This document shows positions 26,961 to 35,921 of a stretch of DNA of 64,000 nt, piece by piece. The stretch lies in NCBI RefSeq assembly GCF_007859635.1, contig NZ_CP042306.1, positions 2,294,001 to 2,358,000 on the forward strand, read 5' to 3'. The translations under genes were made by a program, and so were the position numbers. The stretch comes from Sphingomonas panacisoli. Its GTDB lineage: Bacteria; Pseudomonadota; Alphaproteobacteria; Sphingomonadales; Sphingomonadaceae. The notes under the pieces were generated by a model that was not told the DNA's origin, did no database searches, and saw only the letters and a list, made by a program, of their open reading frames with translations. Every line of letters starts with the position of its first letter. Within the stretch, counting starts at the first letter, position 1.

Positions 26961-28097
26961 ATGGTCCAGACATTGTTTCTGGTGGCGTTGGCCGCGACGT
27001 TCGCGGGCTATGCGACGTACCTTGCGGGGCTGCGGCGCAACCTGGTGGAGCCCAACCGCGCATCCTGGCTGATCTGGTCCGCCGCCACTGCGGTGGAAGC
27101 ATCGACCTATGCCGCGGTCAATCCCGACGGCATCCAGCGCTGGGTATTCCTGTTCGCCGCCTTCGCCTGCGTCGCGATCACGGTCGCTCTGTGGCGCCGA
27201 TCGGCGTGGAGCGCGCCGTCCCGGATCGAGGGCTTCTGCATCGCGGCCAGCCTGGCCGCGCTGATCATCTGGGCGCTGTTCCGCGACGCCTTCTGGGCGC
27301 ACATGCTGGTGGTCGCCGCGGTCCCCGTCAGCTTCTGGCCGACATGGGCGAGCGTCGCCGCCGACCGCCGCCGCGAATGGTCGCCGGCCTGGGCACTGTG
27401 GACCCTCGGCGATCTTGCGACGCTGATGCTGGCGGCGCGCACCCCCGGCAGCCCGGTCGGCGAATATGCCTATATCCTCGTCGAACTGCTGTGCCACGCC
27501 AGCATGTGGTTCATGGTCGGGCTGGTAACGATCAACCCCCTGCGTTCGCTCGGGCGGCGAAACGGACGCTTCTACCTGCTCGACGCGGTCCGTACGCCCG
27601 CCAATCTGTTCAAGGTGACCGAAACGCACCTCGGCAAGGCAGTAGTCGCGGCGCAACGCTTTGCCGAGGGCGAGCGCCTGATCGAATTCACGGGCCGCCG
27701 CTTTCGCGCTGATCGCGTACCCACCTTGATGCGCGGAGCGTCGGATCGCTTCGTTCAAGTCACGCCGGATCATTTCATGGGACCGTCAGGGCGGATCGAC
27801 GACCTCGTCAATCACAGCTGTGCGCCCAACGCGGGACTACGCTTCGCCGATAACGGCGTGTTCCTCGTCGCGATCCGCGAGATCGCTGCGGGCGAGGAAA
27901 TCACCTGGGATTATTCCACGACGCTCGCGCAGTCGAACTGGCACATGATCTGCCAGTGCCGCGCGCCCGATTGCCGTCGCGTGATCGGCAACTTCGCCAC
28001 TCTCAGCGCTGAACGGCAGGAGTGGTTTCGGGCAGAAAACCTCGTACCACCGTATCTGCGGCGGACGGACGACATCGCCAATGAAAGGGCCGCCTAG
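26961..28097 (+). CDS. Membrane-anchored SET-domain protein (putative lysine methyltransferase)
   Basis: 378 residues. The first 190 form about six membrane helices with no motif I recognise. From about residue 212 a SET domain follows: LGKAVVAAQRFAEGERLIEF, DDLVNHSCAPNAGL (NHSCxPN, 284-290), GEEITWDYS (311-319) and a post-SET zinc-type CQCRAPDC (331-338, CxCx4C). Known SET proteins methylate protein lysines using SAM; the active-site Tyr is probably in WDYS. Isolated bacterial SET proteins are known, but this fusion to a membrane domain is unusual. Substrate unknown; no obvious operon partner. Confidence 0.82.
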   Translation: MVQTLFLVALAATFAGYATYLAGLRRNLVEPNRASWLIWSAATAVEASTYAAVNPDGIQRWVFLFAAFACVAITVALWRRSAWSAPSRIEGFCIAASLAALIIWALFRDAFWAHMLVVAAVPVSFWPTWASVAADRRREWSPAWALWTLGDLATLMLAARTPGSPVGEYAYILVELLCHASMWFMVGLVTINPLRSLGRRNGRFYLLDAVRTPANLFKVTETHLGKAVVAAQRFAEGERLIEFTGRRFRADRVPTLMRGASDRFVQVTPDHFMGPSGRIDDLVNHSCAPNAGLRFADNGVFLVAIREIAAGEEITWDYSTTLAQSNWHMICQCRAPDCRRVIGNFATLSAERQEWFRAENLVPPYLRRTDDIANERAA

Positions 28098-28247
28098 GAC
28101 GCCCGCCAGTCTCTCGATGAGACGGACCGTTGCTCGATTACCTTGACGAAACAATCCAATATCTTACCGTGGCGTTAAGGGAACTCCGAGTCCCGCCCGG
28201 GTTGCACGGCGAACATCAGCCTTTCTATTGTGCAATAGGGGATTACC

Positions 28248-28967
28248 ATGACCGTATACAAATCACTTGCGATGATCGCTGCCGGCGGTCTGGCGCTCGT
28301 CGCGATGCCGGCATCCGCCCAAACCATCACCAACGGCTTCACCTTCGCGGTCGCCAACGATGGCGCCGGGTCGCCCAACGGTAACCATTATCACTCCAAC
28401 ACCGGTGGCTCGTTCGGCAACCCGGCGGGCAAGGCCGAGGTCGGCATGTATTCGACCGAAGTCGTGCGCGGACTGTCGGAGTATAATCTGACCGGCCTGA
28501 CGTCGTCGCCGACGGCGTTCGTCACGTTCGACGTCTACAAAGCGGGCGGCTTGTTCTCAGGCGTCAACGACACGCCGTTCACCGGGCCGATCACGATCTA
28601 CGCCTATCAGGGCAACAATCTCGAAGACATCAGCGACTTCCAGGCGGCGGCCGTCGCCACGATCGGTACATTCAACGTCAGCCCCGGTTCGACGCCCGTC
28701 GGCAGCATCTTCAGCTTCGACATTACGAGCGTGTTCAACCAGGCGATCGCCAATAACTGGAATTCGCTCGGCATCCGGCTGCAGGCCAACAGCCTGACCG
28801 CGAGTCAGGCATGGACATTCCAGGATTTCCGCCTGACTTCCAACAATCAGACCACCGGCGGTGCTGTGCCGGAGCCTGCGACGTGGGCGATGATGCTGCT
28901 CGGGTTCGGCGCGATCGGCGGAACGCTTCGCCGCCGTTCGGTGACGACCCGCGTGCGCTACGCCTGA
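28248..28967 (+). CDS. PEPxxWA-CTERM secreted protein (exosortase substrate candidate)
   Basis: 239 residues. The signal peptide cleaves near MPASAQ; the body is a Gly/Asn/Ser/Thr-rich extracellular sequence without Cys. The C-terminus is the tripartite sorting signal: VPEPATWAMML, hydrophobic GFGAIGG and basic RRR. Such proteins are cut by an exosortase and often travel with EPS to the surface. The exosortase at 474-1487 is a plausible processing enzyme. It is monocistronic, with a terminator just downstream shared with the convergent kinase gene. Confidence 0.85.
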   Translation: MTVYKSLAMIAAGGLALVAMPASAQTITNGFTFAVANDGAGSPNGNHYHSNTGGSFGNPAGKAEVGMYSTEVVRGLSEYNLTGLTSSPTAFVTFDVYKAGGLFSGVNDTPFTGPITIYAYQGNNLEDISDFQAAAVATIGTFNVSPGSTPVGSIFSFDITSVFNQAIANNWNSLGIRLQANSLTASQAWTFQDFRLTSNNQTTGGAVPEPATWAMMLLGFGAIGGTLRRRSVTTRVRYA

Positions 28968-28989
28968 CGCGTTGCGTCTGAAGGTAAGC

Positions 28990-29024
28990 GGGGCGGCAGC
29001 GGACACGCTTGCCGCCCCATTTTT
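28990..29024 (+). terminator. Terminator between the PEP-CTERM gene and the convergent kinase gene
   Basis: GGGGCGGCA (28990-28998) pairs perfectly with TGCCGCCCC (29010-29018) over an 11-base loop, followed by ATTTTTA. The U-tract favours the plus strand. Confidence 0.8.
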
Positions 29025-30886
29025 ATGCTGCAACGTCGGTTTCGACAGTCTCGGCCGGCGACGCACGTAACGTCAGACGCGCTACCGCGCCGAATCCGAC
29101 ACCGGCGCTTTCGAGCCGCAACGAGCCGTCCATCGCGACCATCGAATTGGCGCACCAGTGGAGGCCCAATCCGCCCGATTTGTGATCGCGCGTCGAAAAA
29201 CCGCGTTGGAACAGATTGGGCGCGTCGGCGGGGTCGAACCCCTCCCCCCGTATCGCGGATCGCGATTTCGACGCGACCGTCGCGTGTGTCGTCGATCGTC
29301 ACGGTGATGTTGCCCGACCCGCTGACCGCGGCGATCGCCTCCGCCGCGTTGGAGAACAGGTTGCCGATCACTTGGCTCAGCAGCACGCGGTTGGCGAGCA
29401 CCGGATGGCTCTTCGCCGGGAAGCCGAACATGATCGATGCGCCGCCGCCCGAATGCCGCGCGATCGTCGCGTTCTGGGCGATGATCTGGGTCGCGTCGCA
29501 AGTTTCAAGGCCGGGGCGTTCGTGCGCGAGTTGCTGTTGGGCGCCGATTATCTCTAGCGCCTGACGCATCGCATCGCGCGCGATCTCGAGCTGATCGCGC
29601 CGATCGGTGCGCTGGCGGTCCTCGGCATCGAGCGCGGCATTGGTGAAGGCGACGAGCTTGGCGCGCCGATCCACGGCCAGATCACCGCTGGCGAGTTCCG
29701 TCATAACCTTATCGAGCATCGCGCGATCGACCAGCGGCAGACCGATCTCGGCGCTCAGGATCGTCGTGACCGGGTTGAGCGCATTACGAACGTTGTGCAT
29801 CACCGCCACCGCGCTTTCGGAGCGGCCGAGCTCGAAGCTCTGCACTTCGACCTGTTCGCGTAGATCCTTAAGTTGGGCGAGCATCGAATTGAAATTGCGT
29901 CCCAACGACGCGATCTCGTCGCTGCGTGTCGTGTCGACTTCGAGCGCGCTCAGCGAACCGGAATCGCGAACGCGCTGCATGTGCTCCTCTACCCGCCCGA
30001 GTGGATCCAGCACGAGTTGCTTGGTCATCCGGCTGAGCACGGTGAGCACGATCGCGAGCAGGATCGTCGATCCCAATACCGCCAACCACAGCATGTGCCG
30101 ACCGAGCAACGACACGTCGCGCGGGACGGCGAAACTCGCGGCGGCGACCGGGCCACCATCGGCGCCCGGTACGGGAACCGCGATCCGCATCGTATCGGCA
30201 CCCGTCACAATCATCGCTTGGCCGGTCGCGGCGAATTCCAGCTGCGCCGGCACTTGGAGCAATTGGCCGAGTTGCGCCGACGTGATCCGCCGCGCCATGA
30301 CGACATAGCCGCGCGGAGCGCCGCTGCCATCGCTGCGACGTACTTGCGCCACCCCGACCGCGGCAACCACTTGCCCGAGCCGCAAGTAGAAATGCCCGGA
30401 ACTGCCCGATCGCATCACTCCCTCGAACGGGATAGCGCGGATCGCGGCAAGCATCGCATCGCGCAGGTCGTTGCGTTCCTCGCCCGACTTGGCATCGACC
30501 CAACGGGCAATCACCGGGCTCTTGTCGGGGCGCAGATATGCCATGCCATCGACTTCGAGGTTGGCCATCGCGAGCCGGGAAAAGCTTTCTTCCTCAAATG
30601 CTTTGGTCGGCTTCACGATATAGTCGTAGCTTGAGTTCCAGTCGCCATAGTCGCGCACCGAGCTTTCGACCTTGGCGGCGAAATCGTTGAGCGTTGCGCG
30701 CGTGCGTTCGATATGGCCGTCGATCGATTGGCGTTCGAGCGCGTTGAAGCTGGGCGTGATGACCGCAGCGAGCAGCAAAGTCAGCGCGATCGATCCGATC
30801 ACCCCGACCCCGGCCAGGATGATGAGCAGCTTGCCGGCCAGCGAAGCCTTTCGCGTTCGCGCGACGATGGCGCGAATGCTCGCCAT
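29023..30886 (-). pseudogene. CHASE4-HAMP histidine kinase, frameshifted inside the ATPase domain
   Basis: Two membrane helices (about residues 18-45 and 265-285) flank a CHASE4 sensor (VRDYGDWNSSYDYIVKPT). HAMP follows, then an atypical phosphoacceptor region VMHNVRNALNPV (His364) and N-box VIGNLFSNAAEAI. After IAIRDTGGG the frame is lost at a G-rich run (plus-strand C4TC6, 29239-29249). One G fewer restores GFDPADAPNLFQRGFSTRDHKSGGLGLHW and a tail ending DVAA at 29023. The start overlaps the response-regulator stop (TGATG), so they form a two-component pair. The lesion may be a sequencing error. Confidence 0.8.
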
Positions 30887-32799
30887 CAGCCGTTGGTTCC
30901 GTCGCCCGGCAGGACCGCGAATTCGTCGCCGTCGAGATCGTCCTCACCACCGATGAAGCGCTCGTTCGCCAAGGCCTTGGCTTCTTCTGCTGGCACCGGA
31001 CGGGAAAAATAATAGCCCTGCAAATGGCTTGCGCCGGCGACGCGGAGCGCTTGGACTTGCGCTTCGGTCTCGACCCCCTCCGCCACGACGCCGAGCCCCA
31101 GCGCCTTGCCGAGATGGACGATCGATTGGACGATGGCGGCGCTTTCGCGTTCGCGGCCCATGCCGTCGATGAAGCTCTTGTCGATCTTTAGGCAGTCGAG
31201 CGCGAACTTGCGGATGTTGTAGAGCGACGAATAGCCGGTCCCGAAATCGTCGAGCGCGATGCGGAAGCCCATCTGGCGCAGCTTGTAGAGCGTTTCCGCC
31301 GCGCGTTCGGCATTGTCGAAGATCGCGGTTTCCGTGATCTCGATCTGCACGCGATTGGGTGAAATTCCAGCGCGTTGTACGCGTTCCATCACATAGCCGA
31401 CGAAGTTCTGGCGGCGGAACTGGCGCGGCGAGAAGTTGATCGACACGTACTGGCCCGGCCAGTCCACGAGAACCGTCAGCGCTTCGTCGAGCACCCAGTC
31501 GCCGAGTTCGTGGATCAGATTCGATTCCTCGGCGATCGGGATGAACAACGCCGGGCTGATCGGGCCGAATTCCTCGGTCCGCCAGCGCAGCAGCGCTTCG
31601 AAGCCGACCACTTCCATCGCGTCGCCCGCGACGATCGGTTGATAGGCGAGACTCAGTTCGCCCTGCGCGATCGCCTGACTCAACCCGCCCTCGATACGGC
31701 GACGGAAGCGGACGCTTTCGTCCATCGAATCGTTGTACAAACGCACGACGCTGCGTCCCGATTTCTTGGCGTCGTTGAGCGCGAGATCGGCGCGGCGCAT
31801 GGTATCGACCGGATCGCGTACCTCGTCGCCCGACACGACGACCAGGCCGACCGACGCCGCACCCTGGACCGAATGGCCGAAGATGCGGAAGCTCGCCGCG
31901 CACGCCGCGACGATGCGATCGCACGCCATCACCGCCGCCTCTTCGCCGGCGGTGTCGAACAGCACGCCGAACTCGTCGCCGCCCAGGCGCGCGACGACCG
32001 CGCCTTCCGGCACGTTCTGCTGCAAGACCGTACAGATCGCGCGGATCAGTTCGTCGCCTGCCAGATGGCCCAGCGTGTCGTTGACCAGCTTGAAGCGATC
32101 GAGATCGACCATCGCGGCGGCGAACATCCCGCCGCTCCGCACCTTTTCGGCCAGCGCGCGAACGAAGGCCAGCCGGTTGGGCGCTTCGGTCAGCGAGTCA
32201 TGCGTCGCGAGGTGCAGCGCCTTCGATTCATTGGCGGCGAGTTCGATCGCCTGCTGGTTCAGTTTCGCCATCGCATCGGCGAGTTCGCGATCGACCTGCC
32301 AGCGATGCCCGAGTGCCGTTGCGGTCTGGACGATCTCGGCGATTTCGAACGGCTTGGCGATGTAGAAGATCTTGTCGGCCGGCCCCGCCGCCTTCGAAAT
32401 CTCGATCGGCGAGAAATCGGAGAAGCCGGTAACGATAACTAGGTTGATGTCGGGGTCGAGCGCGCGGATGCGCGTCGCGGTTTCCTTGCCGTCGATGCCG
32501 GGCGGCATGCGCACGTCGATGAACGCGACCGCGAACGGATTGCCCGCGGCGATCGCCGCCTCGACTTCGGCCACGGCGTCGAGCCCCTGGCTGCAATGTA
32601 TGGCATCGAACTGGATCGCGTCGGCATCATCGCTCGGCAGGATCGGTGCGTCCTCGCCGAACAGCTCCGTCGCCATGTCATGAAGCGCGGTCGCGCTCGC
32701 CGTATCCGCGCGCGCGAAGCAGCGCCGGTAGGAGTCATGGACGGCCGGTTCGTCGTCGACGATCAGAATGCGCAACTGTCCTACCCCTCGTTCGGGCAT
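30886..32799 (-). CDS. Response regulator with GGDEF and EAL domains (c-di-GMP turnover)
   Basis: 637 residues in the order REC (10-160; acidic pocket DDE, phospho-Asp95 in FIDVRMPP), GGDEF (about 195-360; intact RLGGDEFGVL) and EAL (about 370-615; intact GFEALLRW and ALDDFGTGYSS). No RxxD inhibitory site precedes GGDEF. Both diguanylate cyclase and phosphodiesterase activities are therefore possible. The REC domain has an unusually long insertion between its second and third strands (about residues 45-85). It is translationally coupled to the CHASE4 kinase, which should phosphorylate it; c-di-GMP commonly controls EPS production. Confidence 0.92.
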   Translation of the reverse strand: MPERGVGQLRILIVDDEPAVHDSYRRCFARADTASATALHDMATELFGEDAPILPSDDADAIQFDAIHCSQGLDAVAEVEAAIAAGNPFAVAFIDVRMPPGIDGKETATRIRALDPDINLVIVTGFSDFSPIEISKAAGPADKIFYIAKPFEIAEIVQTATALGHRWQVDRELADAMAKLNQQAIELAANESKALHLATHDSLTEAPNRLAFVRALAEKVRSGGMFAAAMVDLDRFKLVNDTLGHLAGDELIRAICTVLQQNVPEGAVVARLGGDEFGVLFDTAGEEAAVMACDRIVAACAASFRIFGHSVQGAASVGLVVVSGDEVRDPVDTMRRADLALNDAKKSGRSVVRLYNDSMDESVRFRRRIEGGLSQAIAQGELSLAYQPIVAGDAMEVVGFEALLRWRTEEFGPISPALFIPIAEESNLIHELGDWVLDEALTVLVDWPGQYVSINFSPRQFRRQNFVGYVMERVQRAGISPNRVQIEITETAIFDNAERAAETLYKLRQMGFRIALDDFGTGYSSLYNIRKFALDCLKIDKSFIDGMGRERESAAIVQSIVHLGKALGLGVVAEGVETEAQVQALRVAGASHLQGYYFSRPVPAEEAKALANERFIGGEDDLDGDEFAVLPGDGTNG

Positions 32800-32898
32800 C
32801 GCCTACACGAGCCCCCAATGATGTTGCCGAGGCGTAAGCAGGTAGGGTTAACGAGGCGTAAAAGGGGGCGGACCGATCAGGTCCGGAATGACGCGATA

Positions 32899-33780
32899 TC
32901 AGTCGCCAAGTGCTTGTTGTCCAAGCAGGATCGCGCCAAGCGGCCCCGCCTCTCCGCCCAGCGCGGCAGGAACGATATAGTCGTCGAGCTCGCCGAGCAG
33001 CGAGCGGTCGCCATAATCGCCGATGCTCGCATCCAGCATCCGGCGCACCATCGGCAGCAGCCACGGCACGCCGAGCGCCACGCCGCCGCCGAACACGATG
33101 CGGCGCGGCACGCCGGTCAGAACGAGGGTGTGGCAGAGTTGGGCGAGCGGATGCGCGATCAACGGCCAGATCGGCGAATCCTCGGCGATTTGGTCGGCGC
33201 TGACGCCGGCGCGGGCCTTGATCGCGGGACCCGACGCTAGCCCCTCGACGCAATCGCCGTGAAAGCTGCACATGCCCGGCCAGTCGTCCCCCGCCATGCG
33301 GACGGGGCGGATATGGCCGAGTTCCTGATGCGTCAGCCCGACGACCGGCTTGTCGCCGCTGATCAGGCCGATGCCGATCCCGGTGCCGACGGTGACGTAC
33401 GCGTGGTCGCGCAGGCCCTTCGCCGCACCCCATTGCCCCTCGGCCAGCCCGGCCCCGACCACGTCGCTGTGAAAGCCGACCGGCACGCGGTAGCGGTCGA
33501 GCAAGCGCCCGGCGACGTCGGTATTCGCCCAGCCCGGCTTGGTGGTCGAGGTGACGAACCCGAAGCTCGCCGCGCCCGGATCGATCCCGATCGGTCCGAA
33601 GCTCGCGATCCCGATCGCCTCGAACCCCTGCCAGCCGTCGAGCACATCCTCGATCGCGGCCATCGTCGTTTCGGGGTCGGTCGTGGGAATCCGCCGCTCT
33701 TCGGCGATCGTCGCGCCGTCGTGCGACAGGACACACACGCATTTGGTGCCGCCCAGTTCGACCCCGGCGATCGTCGTCAT
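32899..33780 (-). CDS. ROK-family sugar kinase (fructokinase-like)
   Basis: 293 residues. ATP-binding GVELGGTKCVCVL at the N-terminus, YVTVGTGIGIGLI, GLTHQELGHIRPVR and the zinc-site-like CSFHGDCVEGLASGPAI, with IVFGGGVALGVPWL near the C-terminus. This set matches bacterial ROK fructokinase/mannokinase (YdhR/GmuE type), which phosphorylates hexoses at C6. The start overlaps the CitE-like gene stop by 4 bp (ATGA), so they are co-translated although the functional link is not clear. A sugar permease gene lies 3 kb away. Confidence 0.85.
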   Translation of the reverse strand: MTTIAGVELGGTKCVCVLSHDGATIAEERRIPTTDPETTMAAIEDVLDGWQGFEAIGIASFGPIGIDPGAASFGFVTSTTKPGWANTDVAGRLLDRYRVPVGFHSDVVGAGLAEGQWGAAKGLRDHAYVTVGTGIGIGLISGDKPVVGLTHQELGHIRPVRMAGDDWPGMCSFHGDCVEGLASGPAIKARAGVSADQIAEDSPIWPLIAHPLAQLCHTLVLTGVPRRIVFGGGVALGVPWLLPMVRRMLDASIGDYGDRSLLGELDDYIVPAALGGEAGPLGAILLGQQALGD

Positions 33781-34580
33781 CGTGCCATCCCCAAAATCCG
33801 TTCGGCCTGCGTCAGATGGAGCGCCTCGACCATCTTGCCCTCGACCTGGGTTACGCCGCCGTCGCCACTGGCGAACGCATCGCGCACTTTGGCCGCCCAG
33901 GCGATTTCATCGGCGCCGGGGCTGAACGCCGCATTGCAGATATCGATCTGGCGCGGATGGATCAGCGATTTGCCGTCATAGCCCATCGCCGCAGCCGCAT
34001 CGCATTCCGCGCGCAGCCGATCGTCGTCGTTGAAATCGTTGCAGACGCCGTCGAGCGCGATCATTCCGCGCGACCGCGCGGCGGCCAGCACCATCGCCTG
34101 CACCGGCGCCAGCCACGCGCGCTCCGCCCCCGGTCGTGCGCCGAGTTCGAGCGCAAGGTCGTTGACGCCGAGGACGAACCCATGCGCGCCGGTGTCCGCG
34201 ATATCCTGTAGTCGCCCGAGCGCCTCGCAGGTTTCGATCATCAGCCACAAGGGCTTGTCGCCCAGCGCTGCGCGGTATCGCGCGACGTCGCTGGCGCTAC
34301 GCACCTTCGGCACGAGTACCGCATCCGCCTCGCTCGACGCGACTGCCGCCACGTCGTCGCCGTCGTCCGCATTGATCCGGATCACGCATTCGCGCGCACC
34401 AAATCCTTCACGCGCCGCTGCCACGGCGGCATCCCGCGCGGCGGCCTTCGCATCGGGCGCAACCGCGTCTTCCAGATCGAGGATCACCACGTCCGCCGCC
34501 AGCCCGCGCGCCTTCTCCATTGCGCGCGCATTGCTCGCGGGCAGGAACAGCACGCTGCGGCGGGGGCGGAAATCGCTCAT
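33777..34580 (-). CDS. CitE-like CoA-ester lyase (HpcH/HpaI family)
   Basis: 267 residues from ATG 34580 ([20 protein letters not shown]); a Met six codons upstream is less likely. Motifs are [13 protein letters not shown] (Mg/substrate-binding Glu and Asp), [31 protein letters not shown] and [13 protein letters not shown]. These fit citrate lyase beta/malyl-CoA lyase-like enzymes that cleave or form 3-hydroxyacyl-CoA thioesters. No citrate lyase alpha or gamma subunit is nearby. It is divergent from glutaryl-CoA dehydrogenase, suggesting acyl-CoA metabolism. Confidence 0.85.
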   Translation of the reverse strand: MSDFRPRRSVLFLPASNARAMEKARGLAADVVILDLEDAVAPDAKAAARDAAVAAAREGFGARECVIRINADDGDDVAAVASSEADAVLVPKVRSASDVARYRAALGDKPLWLMIETCEALGRLQDIADTGAHGFVLGVNDLALELGARPGAERAWLAPVQAMVLAAARSRGMIALDGVCNDFNDDDRLRAECDAAAAMGYDGKSLIHPRQIDICNAAFSPGADEIAWAAKVRDAFASGDGGVTQVEGKMVEALHLTQAERILGMAR

Positions 34581-34636
34581 CGCTTTTCCTTGCCGCAAGC
34601 CGCGCGGCGCGGCAATGCAGGGCCATCAAGGAGACA

Positions 34637-35824
34637 ATGATGGCCGGCATGGGGCATTTCGACTGGGCGGACCCGTTCCTGCTCGAGGATCAGCTGACCG
34701 AGGACGAGCGGATGGTGCGCGACACCGCGCGTGCCTATGCGCAGGACAAACTCGCGCCGCGCGTGATTGACGCGTTCGCCAACGAGACCAGCGATCCGGC
34801 GATTTTCCGCGAGATGGGGCAGCTCGGGCTGCTTGGCCCGACGATCCCGGAGGAATATGGCGGGGTCGGCGCGAGCTACGTCGCCTACGGCCTGGTCGCG
34901 CGGGAGGTCGAGCGGATCGACAGCGGCTATCGCTCGATGATGTCGGTGCAATCGAGCCTCGTGATGTTCCCGATCTACGAATACGGATCCGAGGAGCAGC
35001 GCCGCAAATACCTGCCTAAGCTCGCGACCGGTGAATATATCGGCGCGTTCGGACTGACCGAGCCGGACGCCGGCTCCGACCCCGGCAGCATGACGACGCG
35101 CGCGACCAAGACCGCGACCGGCTATTCGATTTCGGGCGCGAAGACGTGGATCAGCAACTCTCCGATCGCCGACGTATTCGTGATCTGGGCGAAGTCCGAC
35201 GCGCATGGCGGCGGCATTCGCGGGTTCGTGCTCGAAAAAGGCATGAAGGGGCTCGAGACGCCGAAGATTGAAGGCAAGCTGAGCTTGCGCGCATCGATCA
35301 CCGGCATGGTGCTGATGGACGAGGTCGAGGTCGGCGAGGACGCGCTGCTGCCCGAGGTGCAGGGGTTGAAGGGGCCGTTCGGCTGTCTCAACCGCGCGCG
35401 CTACGGGATCAGCTGGGGCAGCATGGGCGCGGCGGAGTTCTGCATGCATGCCGCGCGGCAATACGGGCTCGACCGCAAGCAATTCAGCGTGCCGCTCGCC
35501 AGCAAGCAACTCTACCAGAAGAAACTCGCCGACATGGAAACCGAGATCGCGCTTGGACTGCAGGCGTCTCTCCGCGTCGGTCGCCTGATGGACGAGGGCA
35601 AGTTCGCGCCGGAGATGATCTCGATCATCAAGCGCAACAATGTCGGCAAGGCACTCGATATAGCCCGCGCCGCCCGCGACATGCATGGCGGCAACGGGAT
35701 TTCGGGCGAGTATCAGGTGATGCGCCACCTGATGAACCTGGAGACCGTCAACACGTACGAAGGCGCCCACGACGTCCACGCTTTGATCCTCGGCCGTGCA
35801 ATCACCGGGATCGCCGCGTTCTAG
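34637..35824 (+). CDS. gcdH: Glutaryl-CoA dehydrogenase
   Basis: 395 residues of acyl-CoA dehydrogenase fold. [15 protein letters not shown] and [17 protein letters not shown] are the FAD/substrate signatures; [15 protein letters not shown] and the C-terminal [20 protein letters not shown] (catalytic Glu in YEG) point to the glutaryl-CoA branch, which oxidatively decarboxylates glutaryl-CoA to crotonyl-CoA in Lys/Trp catabolism. AAGGAG precedes a double ATG (34637 or 34640); either may be used. A REP-like repeat separates it from the CoA-transferase gene. Confidence 0.92.
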   Translation: MMAGMGHFDWADPFLLEDQLTEDERMVRDTARAYAQDKLAPRVIDAFANETSDPAIFREMGQLGLLGPTIPEEYGGVGASYVAYGLVAREVERIDSGYRSMMSVQSSLVMFPIYEYGSEEQRRKYLPKLATGEYIGAFGLTEPDAGSDPGSMTTRATKTATGYSISGAKTWISNSPIADVFVIWAKSDAHGGGIRGFVLEKGMKGLETPKIEGKLSLRASITGMVLMDEVEVGEDALLPEVQGLKGPFGCLNRARYGISWGSMGAAEFCMHAARQYGLDRKQFSVPLASKQLYQKKLADMETEIALGLQASLRVGRLMDEGKFAPEMISIIKRNNVGKALDIARAARDMHGGNGISGEYQVMRHLMNLETVNTYEGAHDVHALILGRAITGIAAF

Positions 35825-35832
35825 ATTTCAAC

Positions 35833-35921
35833 CGTCACCCCCGCGAACGCGGGGGCCCATCACCGACGGGATGTTCTTGGCAGGCTGCGGGAGATGGGTT
35901 CCCGCTTTCGCGGGAATGACG
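35833..35921. repeat. REP-like palindromic doublet
   Basis: Two related hairpin units in inverted orientation: one begins CGTCACCCCCGCGAACGCGG, the other on the opposite strand begins CGTCATTCCCGCGAAAGCGG. Each ends in CCCATC, and about 30 bp lie between. This is the classic intergenic repeat whose translation reads SRFRGND. Its right edge touches the GTG start of the next gene. Confidence 0.8.

Noticed and set aside
34577..35779. A 400-codon minus-strand frame opposite glutaryl-CoA dehydrogenase
   Set aside because: The plus strand encodes a full acyl-CoA dehydrogenase with catalytic residues; the reverse frame has none.
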